Assembly: GCF_003597675.1 (NCBI RefSeq)
Contig: NZ_CP030827.1
Span: 1,488,001 to 1,552,000 of the forward strand
Reading direction: 5' to 3'
DNA from: Neorhizobium sp. NCHU2750
GTDB lineage: Bacteria; Pseudomonadota; Alphaproteobacteria; Rhizobiales; Rhizobiaceae
DNA length: 64,000 nt
Shown here: positions 16,815-24,357 of the stretch, in pieces
Position numbering within the stretch: the stretch's first letter is position 1
Layout: each line of letters starts with the position of its first letter
Notes under the pieces: model-generated
What the model was told of the DNA's origin: nothing
The model's input: only the letters and a program-made list of their open reading frames with translations
Database searches by the model: none
Made by a program: the position numbers and the translations under genes

Positions 16815-16935
16815 GATCGTTCTCCATGTTGCCCTGGAAGGTCACACGGATAACAGTATTGGCGCATGCCGGAAAGTCGCAGATGATACCCTTGCGGGAA
16901 AATGGCCCTTAAATTCCGGGAAATCTGAGAAATTT

Positions 16936-17046
16936 CTACTTATGGTGCGTCTCGAGCCAGCGGTCATAGAGACCGCACGCGATGACTGCGGCGAGTATGA
17001 TAAGCACGAACGGATTGAGGGTGGTAAAGAACTCCAGATAATGCAT
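16936..17046 (-). CDS. 36-aa single-pass membrane protein
   Basis: Very short frame read from an ATG at 17046 with AAGGAGGAGACCGAG directly upstream, one of the best ribosome sites in the window. The product begins MHYLEFFTTLNP, continues with one hydrophobic helix (FVLIILAAVIACGLY) and ends DRWLETHHK. The architecture resembles small membrane subunits or regulators of larger complexes. The family is unknown. The overlapping plus-strand frame has no comparable start signal. Confidence 0.55.
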   Translation of the reverse strand: MHYLEFFTTLNPFVLIILAAVIACGLYDRWLETHHK

Positions 17047-17217
17047 CTCGGTCTCCTCCTTATGCACTGCTGTAGCCGGTCTCTCCCTGACCGACATGGC
17101 GGCATTATATCACCGGCACGAGGTGGATGCAAAACGGTCCAATCGGGAGGCAAGCACACGAGGTGTGGCGCTACCGAAAGACGTCCGGAGTTCTGATGTC
17201 GGGGGCGGGCGTGCCGG

Positions 17218-17334
17218 TCAGAAAAGTGCGACCACCACATGCAGGACGTAGAGTATGCTGGACAGCGACAGGATTGCTGCAAACGCGGCGAACGCGTCGG
17301 AAAAGGTCAACTTCATGTCGATCATCGCCGTCAT
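17218..17334 (-). CDS. 38-aa hydrophobic small protein
   Basis: Short frame from the ATG at 17334, with AGAGGAT a few nt upstream. The product begins MTAMIDMKLTFSDAF and is hydrophobic from residue 14 to the end (AAFAAILSLSSILYVLHVVV). It lies upstream of the 36-aa membrane protein on the same strand. Its reality is less certain since the ribosome site is weaker. Confidence 0.4.
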   Translation of the reverse strand: MTAMIDMKLTFSDAFAAFAAILSLSSILYVLHVVVALF

Positions 17335-17467
17335 GGCGATCCTCTGAAAAAGGTTTTGACGGCAACATCGCCGCTATCGACATGAGTAGGGCGTCCCGTT
17401 TAACGAAACGCCCAATGGAAATCATGAATGGCCGGTTAATGTGGTGTGCTAGATTTGGCTGCTGCTT

Positions 17468-17725
17468 TCAGCCGAGCATCTTGGCCTCAATGCTAGCCAG
17501 AACGAAGGTTTCTCTCACTGCGTCGAGAGGCATTTTCCTCTGCAGCGATGCTGCGCAGTCCTTCAGTGCCTTCACGTAATAAACACCTTCACGCACGGGC
17601 CATCGCCAGTTCAGGTAATCCAGCGCCTCCTGCGGCCCTCTGATCGTTTCGGGATGGCCGTAACCTACACGGACCCGCACGGGTTCCGACCAGATGATCT
17701 GGTCCTCGGTTTGTCTGTCAATCAT
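17468..17725 (-). CDS. DUF982 family protein
   Basis: 85 aa. It has the same pattern as the copy at 14044: IRGPQEALDYLNWRWPVREG, then YYVKALKDCAASLQRKMPLDAVRETFVLASIEA. The two proteins share the motif order but little sequence beyond it, so they are old paralogues. The function is unknown. A hairpin at 17387-17411 (GGGCGT/ACGCCC) downstream may act as its terminator. Confidence 0.85.
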   Translation of the reverse strand: MIDRQTEDQIIWSEPVRVRVGYGHPETIRGPQEALDYLNWRWPVREGVYYVKALKDCAASLQRKMPLDAVRETFVLASIEAKMLG

Positions 17726-17940
17726 TCTTGCACCTTCATTCGCGGCGCTAGGAACGGGCGAAGCCGGCCTTGGTTCCTTCTATCGGTAAAAAAATGCAGG
17801 CGATGCCGAAAAGGTGACGGACCGATGCGGCTGTCTTGCCGTGAGGGCTACCCGCGTCTGCCATCTCCTGCGCCAAGGTGGCGGAGGAGATGCCCGCGTC
17901 GACGGAAGCCTCGATTGGAGGCCGCGCGAGTATGCTGCTG

Positions 17941-18225
17941 CTATGTTTCCTGCTGGATCCGATGGTTGAGTGCCTCCGCCACGGCCAGCAGAAATTCCTT
18001 CCGGCGCCCATCCAGCGTCATCTCGGCATCAAGGGTAAGCGGTTCGCGGATGCGCTCCATGAACCCCGAATGGTCGTAGCGGTCCGAAGCGACATTCACC
18101 TCGACCTCATCCATGAAATGGGCAAGCAGAGGTGTCAGGGAAAGGTTCGCATCCTTCTGATACTGGATGGCCATCTGCTGAGCGAGTTTGCGCATCTGCA
18201 CATAGGGACCGAACGTGGCGCTCAT
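17941..18225 (-). CDS. hypothetical protein
   Basis: 94 aa from the ATG at 18225 with AGGAG upstream. Predicted mostly helical: an N-terminal amphipathic helix (YVQMRKLAQQMAIQYQKD), a central acidic part (LAHFMDEVEVNVASDRYD) and a C-terminal helix (KEFLLAVAEALNHRI). There is no signal peptide. No family is recognised. Confidence 0.55.
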   Translation of the reverse strand: MSATFGPYVQMRKLAQQMAIQYQKDANLSLTPLLAHFMDEVEVNVASDRYDHSGFMERIREPLTLDAEMTLDGRRKEFLLAVAEALNHRIQQET

Positions 18226-18500
18226 CTAGAACTCCTGGGTGACGGGCGTGAACGACTTAGATAGGTGCTGCCCGTCAGAAGACGATGGGTGGCAGGCAGG
18301 AATGGCGGCGAAAGTATCGTTCATGACCAGACATCGCGGCTCTGTCTGCCGGTAAATTGCCTTGCCATCCGGCTGCCGGATCGCGATGCCAAACTGAAGC
18401 GGCCTTTTTCTCAGAGGCGGGGATGGTCGAAGCCGTCAGGATGCACCAAAGGTTGTTTAAAATTGCGTTAATTGGACCGGTATGGCTATCGAAAGCACAT
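18226..18500. other. intergenic region upstream of sRNA-like units
   Basis: No convincing gene. AT content rises at 18450-18515 (GTTTAAAATTGCGTTAATTGGAC and TAATTACTATTTT), which probably holds the promoter of the first sRNA-like unit. Confidence 0.4.
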
Positions 18501-18504
18501 AATT

Positions 18505-18644
18505 ACTATTTTTGGTTTGCCTTATGAGCCTGCGGCAGTTAGTCCTCATGTGCTGGAACTCGTTCCAGTCGAATGGGTTTTTATCTCCAATCAAAGACCC
18601 TCACGAGGCGGGCTGGCCAGTCACCATGCCCGCCTCATTTTTTT
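18505..18644 (+). ncRNA. candidate trans-acting sRNA, unit 1
   Basis: The unit contains a hairpin CTGGAA/TTCCAG (18553-18568), an unpaired CTCCAATCAAAGACCCTC segment that could pair with ribosome sites, then a perfect 9-bp stem (18605-18613 with 18628-18636) and a T-run at 18638-18644, a textbook Rho-independent end. No gene precedes it on this strand. The layout matches rhizobial sRNA families that occur in tandem, such as AbcR (alpha-r15) or suhB/alpha-r14. The 5' end is approximate. Confidence 0.5.
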
Positions 18645-18692
18645 GTCGGGGCTTCGAGAACCCGATCGGCGACAAAATATTACAATTTTGTT

Positions 18693-18793
18693 TTGGACAC
18701 TGGCTCGGGCGCGTGTTCTACCCGGCGCAGGGAAATTCTGACCTCCAATCAAAATCCCTCGCTAGCCCCTTGGAAACCAGCCAAGGGGCTTTT
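18693..18793 (+). ncRNA. candidate trans-acting sRNA, unit 2, with promoter
   Basis: TTGGAC at 18693 and TTCTAC at 18716 are 17 bp apart and look like a sigma-70 promoter. About 8 nt later starts a short unit with CTCCAATCAAAATCCCTC (18743-18760), nearly identical to the segment in unit 1, then a 10-bp stem (18764-18773 with 18781-18790) and a short T-tract. The shared segment plus separate terminators suggest two homologous sRNAs, the transcript here being about 65 nt. Confidence 0.5.
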
Positions 18794-19181
18794 GCATCCT
18801 ATTAAATTGCACCCATCGTCCCCAACGGGTGTAATGAAGCGGGCGGGTCCTCCCAACGAGATGCTCTGCCCGCTTCGCAAGATATCAGGGCGGTCGAGGT
18901 GCCTGAGCGTCCCCGCGGATTGGAGTTGCCGCTGAGTCTTGCCGCAAGCGCAACTTTTTCAGCCGGGACATCCGCCTTTCAACCATTTGATCGAAACTTT
19001 GGCTGCCGACGCTGATGGTCGGGCTTGATGAGGCCGGCCTGCTGTCTGAGATGGACATGACACGCCTGACCGAGGGCTATCGAACATCACGGGAATTGGA
19101 TGCCGCCACGACGTCATCCTGAGTTCGTCAGCCGATTCGCCCCGGGAAGGGGTAAATATATTGATTTATATGTGGAAAATT
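18794..19181. other. intergenic stretch with a further hairpin
   Basis: GAAGCGGGC (18836-18844) pairs with GCCCGCTTC (18868-18876) across a 23-nt loop but has no T-run. A 35-codon frame from 19015 (starting MVGLDEAGLLSEMDMTRL) is helical but unsupported. Nothing else is recognised before tRNA-Cys. Confidence 0.35.
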
Positions 19182-19255
19182 TGGAGGCCTCGCCCGGAAT
19201 TGAACCGGGGTGCAAGGATTTGCAGTCCTCTGCGTCACCACTCCGCCACGAGGCC
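19182..19255 (-). tRNA. tRNA-Cys (GCA)
   Basis: 74 nt with encoded CCA. On the minus strand GGCCTCG pairs with CGAGGCC, the D-arm is GGCGGAGTGGTGACGC, the anticodon loop ACTGCAAAT gives GCA, and the T-arm reads GGTTCAATTCC. Confidence 0.97.
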
Positions 19256-19497
19256 TTCCGTGCAGTTCACTGCGGTGTGTGGAGGCGCATTTAGAACGAA
19301 TCGAATGGCGGCGCAAGCGGTTAGATCGCCAACAGGCGGATTTTTCTTGCCGCATCCACTGCCGCGAAAAAATCACGCTGCTGTCAAAGAGAGGTCGTTC
19401 GCCATGGTTAATTTTTAACTTCTTTCCACCAACGTGGAACTGAAAGGCGCGGCCAGCGCTTTAAGCGTCGCAATACCGTGAATGGAGGTTCGGACCC

Positions 19498-19695
19498 ATG
19501 CTCAGCAAATTCGTCAACGCCCTTCGCCCATCCCTCGTAGACATCGATGGAACCGGTACCTATCCCGATGGTCTTTTTGCCGCGGCTTTGGCCCGCCAGG
19601 CCGATCTTGATGCAAGCGGCAGCCTCCGTGCCTCCTATGGGCAGGACTATCAGGTGGCGCGCAAATCCAACGAGCCGCCGCGCCCTCACTCCTGA
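19498..19695 (+). CDS. small hypothetical protein
   Basis: 65 aa from the ATG at 19498, with GGAGGTT about 10 nt upstream. It begins MLSKFVNALRPSLVDIDGTG and has a mid-part rich in Ala and Asp and a polar tail. There is no membrane segment. The family is not recognised; the good ribosome site and codon use support a real gene. Confidence 0.5.
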   Translation: MLSKFVNALRPSLVDIDGTGTYPDGLFAAALARQADLDASGSLRASYGQDYQVARKSNEPPRPHS

Positions 19696-19824
19696 GCGGC
19701 TTTTCTTCTCAACTGTCGCCTGAGGCGTGCATGCGTTGCGTTCCATGTCGTGATCGTAACGCTGCCTCAATAGAAAAGGGCCGCCGCGATGCGGCAGCCC
19801 TCTCAAAGGTCTGAAGTCTATTTC

Positions 19825-21069
19825 TCAGAGTGCCTGGAGAAGTGCCTGCGTCGGCCAGCCGTCTGCGGGCATGCCGAGGCGCACCTGCTCTGCCTGAATG
19901 GCCTGACGGGTGCCGGAGCCGAGAATGCCGTCGATCTTGCCGACGTCGTGCCCATGGGCATCGAGCTTTTCCTGCAACTGCTTCATCGCATCGACATCGA
20001 GGCCCGGTTCCGGGTTGCCCTTCTGGTAGGGCGGCGCACCGGAAAGGCGGGTGGCGAAATAGGCAGCCGAGGTCGTGTATATGAACGACTGGTTCCACTG
20101 CAGATAGATGTTGAAATTCGGATAGGTCAGGAAGGCCGGTCCATGGCGGCCCTGCGGCAGGATGAGCGCTGCCTTGAGGTTGCCGAAGCTGGTATTGCCG
20201 TCACGCGGCGTCACGCCGTAGGAAAACCACTGGCTCGCCGGAATTTCATTGCCGAGACCGGATTTTTCGAAAGGCAGGTTTTCCGGCAGCGTTACTTCCT
20301 GAATCCATGGCTGGCCCTTCTGGAAGCCCATGCTCTGGATGAACTTTGCCGCGGTCAGGATGGCGTCCGGCGCGCTGCCCTTGACGTCGATATGGCCGCT
20401 ATTGTCGCCGTCGACGCCATAGGCGATGATGTCTTCCGGCAGCATCTGCACCTGACCGACTTCGCCGGCCCATGCGCCGGTATTGGTCGCAGGGTTGAGG
20501 TCGCCATGCTGCACCATCTCGATCAGCGCAATCAGCTGCGGCCGGAAAAGCTCCGGGCGGCGGCAGTCATGCGCCATGGTGACCAGCGCGTTGCGGGTGT
20601 TGAAATCGCCCTGCACGGCGCCGAAATCGGTCTCCATAGCCCAGAAGGCGGTGACCACGCCGGCGGGAACGCCGAACTCGTTCTCGGCGCGGGCAAACAC
20701 ATCGGCATACTGCTTCAGCTTCTGGCGGCCGATGTCGAGCCGGGCCTGGCTGACGGTGCGCTGTGAGAATTCGAGGAATGTCTGGCGAAACACACCCTGC
20801 GCACGGTCGCGGGCGAGCACTTTCGGGTCGATCTGGGCGCCTGCGAGCGCCTCGTCTGCCGCGCTCGCCGGAATGCCCTTGGCAATGGCCTCCTGCTTTA
20901 CGCCATCCAGAAAGGCCGAAAGGTCGCCACCGCAAGGCGCTGCGGGGGCTGCCGCCGGCTGAGCTGCCGGGGCGGTAGCCGGCGTCTGTGCGAAGACTGG
21001 GGCAGGGGTGGCCATGCCCCCGGCGATAAGGGCTGCGATGGCAAGGTGGCGGCGGTCGAGGAATGGCAT
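19825..21069 (-). CDS. lytic murein transglycosylase, MltB type
   Basis: 414 aa. A signal peptide (IAALIAGGMATPAPVFAQ) and an Ala/Pro linker precede the SLT_2 catalytic domain, where the catalytic glutamate sits in FWAMETDFG near residue 145; RNALVTMAHDCRRPELFR and GEVGQVQMLPEDI follow. A C-terminal peptidoglycan-binding domain (about 345-410, KIDGILGSGTRQAIQAEQ) anchors it. It cleaves MurNAc-GlcNAc bonds to give 1,6-anhydroMurNAc ends in the periplasm, and AmpD (at 29910) can process the products. Confidence 0.92.
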   Translation of the reverse strand: MPFLDRRHLAIAALIAGGMATPAPVFAQTPATAPAAQPAAAPAAPCGGDLSAFLDGVKQEAIAKGIPASAADEALAGAQIDPKVLARDRAQGVFRQTFLEFSQRTVSQARLDIGRQKLKQYADVFARAENEFGVPAGVVTAFWAMETDFGAVQGDFNTRNALVTMAHDCRRPELFRPQLIALIEMVQHGDLNPATNTGAWAGEVGQVQMLPEDIIAYGVDGDNSGHIDVKGSAPDAILTAAKFIQSMGFQKGQPWIQEVTLPENLPFEKSGLGNEIPASQWFSYGVTPRDGNTSFGNLKAALILPQGRHGPAFLTYPNFNIYLQWNQSFIYTTSAAYFATRLSGAPPYQKGNPEPGLDVDAMKQLQEKLDAHGHDVGKIDGILGSGTRQAIQAEQVRLGMPADGWPTQALLQAL

Positions 21070-21208
21070 GGGCGATCCTGAGGTGATCTGGCGACGATCT
21101 TTGCGTGATGAAACTGCACGATGTCGATTGGAGTGAGCAATAGCCCGCGTTCTCCGGTCCGCCTTTGGCTTTCAGGAAAAATCGCGGCTGGCGGCTATTT
21201 AGCGCACT

Positions 21209-22045
21209 CTACCTGACTTTGCCAGCGTCGGAACTCGCCACGACCTGCTGGTTTGCCGCAGCGACCCAGCTGTTCCAGTCCTTGGTGGAGCCCGAGAATA
21301 CGTTGAGGTCCGTCTCGCCCTTGATGCCCGGCACGATGCCGGTTCCCGTATATTGCCAGAAGGCCCATTTGCGGTCGGGATAGATCTGCGACGGATGGGC
21401 GGCCACCGATCTCAGCCAGAACTGATGGTCCTTGAAGGCGCCGACCAGATTGTCGCGATGGAAATCGACCGATGTATAGATGATCGGCTTCTTGCCATAA
21501 TAGGCCTCGAGCCGGGCCATGAAGCGGCCCATCACGTCGCGAACAGTCGCCGCATCGGGTTTCAGCTGGCAGGTCGGCGAGGCATGATTCCATTCCATAT
21601 CGACGACCGGGGGCAGCATGTTCGCCTCCTTCGGCACATTGGCGATGAACCAGTCGGCCTGTTCTTCCGGCGTCGAGCAGAAATAGTAGAAGTGATAGGC
21701 GGCATGCGGAATGCCGGCGGCCGCGGCGTTGCGCCAATTGGTCTCGAAGGCCGAATCGATCCGGTCCTTGCCCTCGGTGCCCTTGAGAAAAACGAAGGCG
21801 ACGCCGGATTTCTTCACCGTCTGCCAGTCGATGTCCGTGCCGTTCCACTTCGACAGGTCGATGCCATGAACCTGGTGCCGGCCCGGATTGTCCCGGCCGA
21901 AATCCTGCGGATCGCTGTCACGGAACTTGGTATGGCCGATCGATCCCGTATCCATCAGGTCATAGCTCGTCGACGTGCAGCCCGATGCCAGAAGGGTCGT
22001 TGCAATGAGGACGGGCGCGACGAGGGCCAGGAGAATACGGGGCAT
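21209..22045 (-). CDS. GH25 family lysozyme lipoprotein
   Basis: 278 aa. The lipobox is LLASGC with Cys at about residue 23, so it should be a lipoprotein. The GH25 barrel begins at HGIDLSKWNG with the first catalytic-site Asp; VVDMEWNH in the middle carries the DxE pair. YTSVDFHRDN and FWQYTGTG complete the fold. GH25 enzymes are muramidases that cleave the same bond as lysozyme by hydrolysis. It is on the same strand as mltB, 139 nt upstream. Confidence 0.9.
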   Translation of the reverse strand: MPRILLALVAPVLIATTLLASGCTSTSYDLMDTGSIGHTKFRDSDPQDFGRDNPGRHQVHGIDLSKWNGTDIDWQTVKKSGVAFVFLKGTEGKDRIDSAFETNWRNAAAAGIPHAAYHFYYFCSTPEEQADWFIANVPKEANMLPPVVDMEWNHASPTCQLKPDAATVRDVMGRFMARLEAYYGKKPIIYTSVDFHRDNLVGAFKDHQFWLRSVAAHPSQIYPDRKWAFWQYTGTGIVPGIKGETDLNVFSGSTKDWNSWVAAANQQVVASSDAGKVR

Positions 22046-22181
22046 GAAGGGTCCGGTGTGATGTCGGCAGCAGCGATTTGAATATCCTGTTTACCATAAC
22101 GCCGTAAAGAATGCGTTAGAGCAGGTCGGTACCGTCATCGCAACCTTGCCGCATCGGCCCCGAGAGTCGGGGCCGTTCTCG

Positions 22182-22847
22182 TCATCCCGGTCTGCGGATG
22201 ACCGCATGCCACGCATAGCCGCGGCCGATGTCCTCGAACATCATCTGCGCCCTGGCCGCCTCGCTCTGGCCTTCCAGCACCATGCGAAGATTGCTTCGCG
22301 GCGTCACGTGGAAGCGGGCAAGCCAGGCCTGCAGCATGCTGCGGAACCACGCCGGCAGCCCTTCCTGCTGGCCGAAATCGACGATATGCAGCGAACCGCC
22401 CGGCTTCAGGGTCGCAAGCGATGCGGCGATTGCCTGTTCCCAGCCGGGGATCATCGACAGGGCATAGGGGATCATCACCCGGTCGAAACCATCCGTGCCG
22501 AAGTCGCCGGCGCGAAAGGCGGTGGCATCCGCCACGACGAGCGTCGGCATGGTTCCCTTGTCTGCCTTGCCGGCAAACTTGGCCCGTGCCGTCTGCAGCA
22601 TCTCCTGCGAGATGTCGAGCCCGTAGAGCTTGGCGGCCGGATAAAGCCGCCGGGCGAGCATCAGGTTGCGGCCCGTGCCGCAGCCGACTTCGAGAATGCT
22701 CGCACCCGCCGGGGCATCGAGCCCGGCAATCATCCGGTTACGGCCGAAAAGATAGTATTTGCGGGTGAGGTCGTAGATGTGCCGCTGGTAGCGGTACATA
22801 CGATCCATATCGGCCGCGTGGCCGCCCGAGGCGGTGCCGGCGCTCAC
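22182..22847 (-). CDS. btaB: betaine lipid N-methyltransferase BtaB
   Basis: 221 aa, GTG start overlapping the btaA stop (GTGA). A class I SAM methyltransferase: ILEVGCGTGRNL is the SAM loop, YGLDISQEML the acidic loop and LKPGGSLHIVDFG the post-motif. It adds three methyl groups to diacylglyceryl-homoserine to make DGTS. The pairing with btaA makes the assignment firm. It would work at the inner face of the cytoplasmic membrane. Confidence 0.9.
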   Translation of the reverse strand: MSAGTASGGHAADMDRMYRYQRHIYDLTRKYYLFGRNRMIAGLDAPAGASILEVGCGTGRNLMLARRLYPAAKLYGLDISQEMLQTARAKFAGKADKGTMPTLVVADATAFRAGDFGTDGFDRVMIPYALSMIPGWEQAIAASLATLKPGGSLHIVDFGQQEGLPAWFRSMLQAWLARFHVTPRSNLRMVLEGQSEAARAQMMFEDIGRGYAWHAVIRRPG

Positions 22848-24124
22848 TGGCCAGCCTTTACGTCGTCTGCCTTCGCGTCATCGGCCTTCACATAGATGTG
22901 GAAGCCGCCATAGATGGCCGAGCGGTCCTGTAGGTTGAGTTCGGCGGAACGCTCCGAAAGATAGGTCCATTGCTGCCGGACGGCATCGGCGACGCGACCC
23001 TCGATGACGCTCTTTTCCGCGGCCGTGCGGAAGATCACCCTTGCGCCTGTCGCAGCCGTGCGGTTGATCTCGCTCCACAGCGCGTTGAGCTGCTCGTCGG
23101 TCATCCAGTCCTGCGCATCGAGTAGCACGAACCGGTCGACCGATCCGGCCGGCTTGCGGGCGAGCAACCCGGTGACGCTCTCGTGATGCACGTTGACCCG
23201 CTCGGCATTGTTGCGGATCGCCTTGTAGTTTTCCACCCGCAGATAGACCGGCAGGTTGCCTTCTTCCGGGCGCGGGTAGCGGCGGGCAAAGGCCTGCCAG
23301 GCGAAATAATTGTCGCGCAGCGGGAAATGGCAGGCGAGCTTTTCCAGCCGCTCGCGCAGCACCGGTGCAATGGAGCCGTTCGGCGCAAGGCTTGCGAGCT
23401 CGTCATATTGCTGCGGCGGAATGCCGAGGCCGAACAGCGAGCTCTTGCGGCTGGTGACGAAACGGATCAGCGGCCGGTCGAAGAGCGGCGCGATATGGGC
23501 GTCGAAATACTGGCGCTGTTCGCGGATGGAGCGGGCCTTGGCAAATTCCTTGAGATCGACGCCATGCATGCGGGCGACCACATGGCCGATGGTGATAAAC
23601 CGCCCGAGCAGGCCTGTGCGGTAGATATTGCGCTTGAACACGTCGATCCGGCGGCGCCCGGTGATCGAGCGCTTCTGCCAATAGGCTTCCGTCGTTTCGT
23701 CGAGCATGCCGGCGATATGCTGGTCGAACGCGCGGCTGTTGCTCTTCACGCCGTCCATGCCGAAATAGCGCACGATATCCGCATGCGAGGGAAGATGCCG
23801 GAAAGCGGCGAGCTTCAGCCGGTTGAGCGCGATATGGTGGCGGTTGAGATCGACGACGTCGATGCGTGAAGGCGAGCGCGACAGATAGGCGAGCATATTG
23901 CAGCCGCCGGAACCGATCGTGACGATCGAATGTCCTTCGGCAAGTTCCATGGCCTCCATGTCGACCGACGGGTCTTCCCAGATCTGCGGGTAGACGAGGC
24001 CGGAAAACAGCAGCCCGAAAAGCCGCTCCGAAAGCCCGTGGGCGGAAAGCGCCTTGTGCTGGAGAAGGGCATCCTTGAGCTTGCGGTTGCGCTGCAAGCC
24101 ACGATCTTCGACGATATCTGCCAT
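22844..24124 (-). CDS. btaA: betaine lipid synthase BtaA (DUF3419)
   Basis: 426 aa. Family features: LFSGLVYPQIWEDPSVDMEAM near the start, TIGSGGCNMLAYLSRSP as the SAM-binding loop, VDLNRHHIALNRLKL, and the late FVLLDAQDWM. BtaA transfers the 3-amino-3-carboxypropyl group of SAM to diacylglycerol, giving diacylglyceryl-homoserine. With BtaB this yields DGTS, which replaces phospholipids during phosphate limitation in rhizobia. No clear Pho box is visible upstream, but the leader is structured. Confidence 0.93.
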   Translation of the reverse strand: MADIVEDRGLQRNRKLKDALLQHKALSAHGLSERLFGLLFSGLVYPQIWEDPSVDMEAMELAEGHSIVTIGSGGCNMLAYLSRSPSRIDVVDLNRHHIALNRLKLAAFRHLPSHADIVRYFGMDGVKSNSRAFDQHIAGMLDETTEAYWQKRSITGRRRIDVFKRNIYRTGLLGRFITIGHVVARMHGVDLKEFAKARSIREQRQYFDAHIAPLFDRPLIRFVTSRKSSLFGLGIPPQQYDELASLAPNGSIAPVLRERLEKLACHFPLRDNYFAWQAFARRYPRPEEGNLPVYLRVENYKAIRNNAERVNVHHESVTGLLARKPAGSVDRFVLLDAQDWMTDEQLNALWSEINRTAATGARVIFRTAAEKSVIEGRVADAVRQQWTYLSERSAELNLQDRSAIYGGFHIYVKADDAKADDVKAGQ

Positions 24125-24145
24125 GAGTGAAATCCTGCCTCATAT

Positions 24146-24185
24146 GGAGCGCCGTGCATCCTTTTGGATGCGCAAAGGACGCTCC
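24146..24185 (-). promoter_or_regulatory. structured leader of btaAB
   Basis: A nested hairpin lies 22 nt before the btaA start: outer GGAGCG/CGCTCC (24146-24151 with 24180-24185) and inner GCATCC/GGATGC with a 4-nt loop (24156-24171). It lacks a T-run, so it could be a leader RNA structure or an operator instead of a terminator. Confidence 0.4.
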
Positions 24186-24357
24186 AAGTCTGGTGATTTG
24201 GAGCTCGAACGCGTGTAGCTGCTTCGTGCAACAGCTTCGTGACGCGGGTTGTGGTCTGCATCTCTTTGGTGCCGATCGGCCGAAAGTGGCTTTTCCTGTC
24301 GGGAAGATTTTGCTTGCATGGCGCAGACCCATGCGAGCGGATCAAGGGAGGGGCTTC

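Noticed and set aside
17748..18011. Minus-strand 87-codon frame partly overlapping the 94-aa hypothetical gene
   Set aside because: No ribosome site at its first ATG, Arg/Ser-rich overlap, and the other frame has AGGAG and better composition. The C-terminal part remains unexplained but unsupported.
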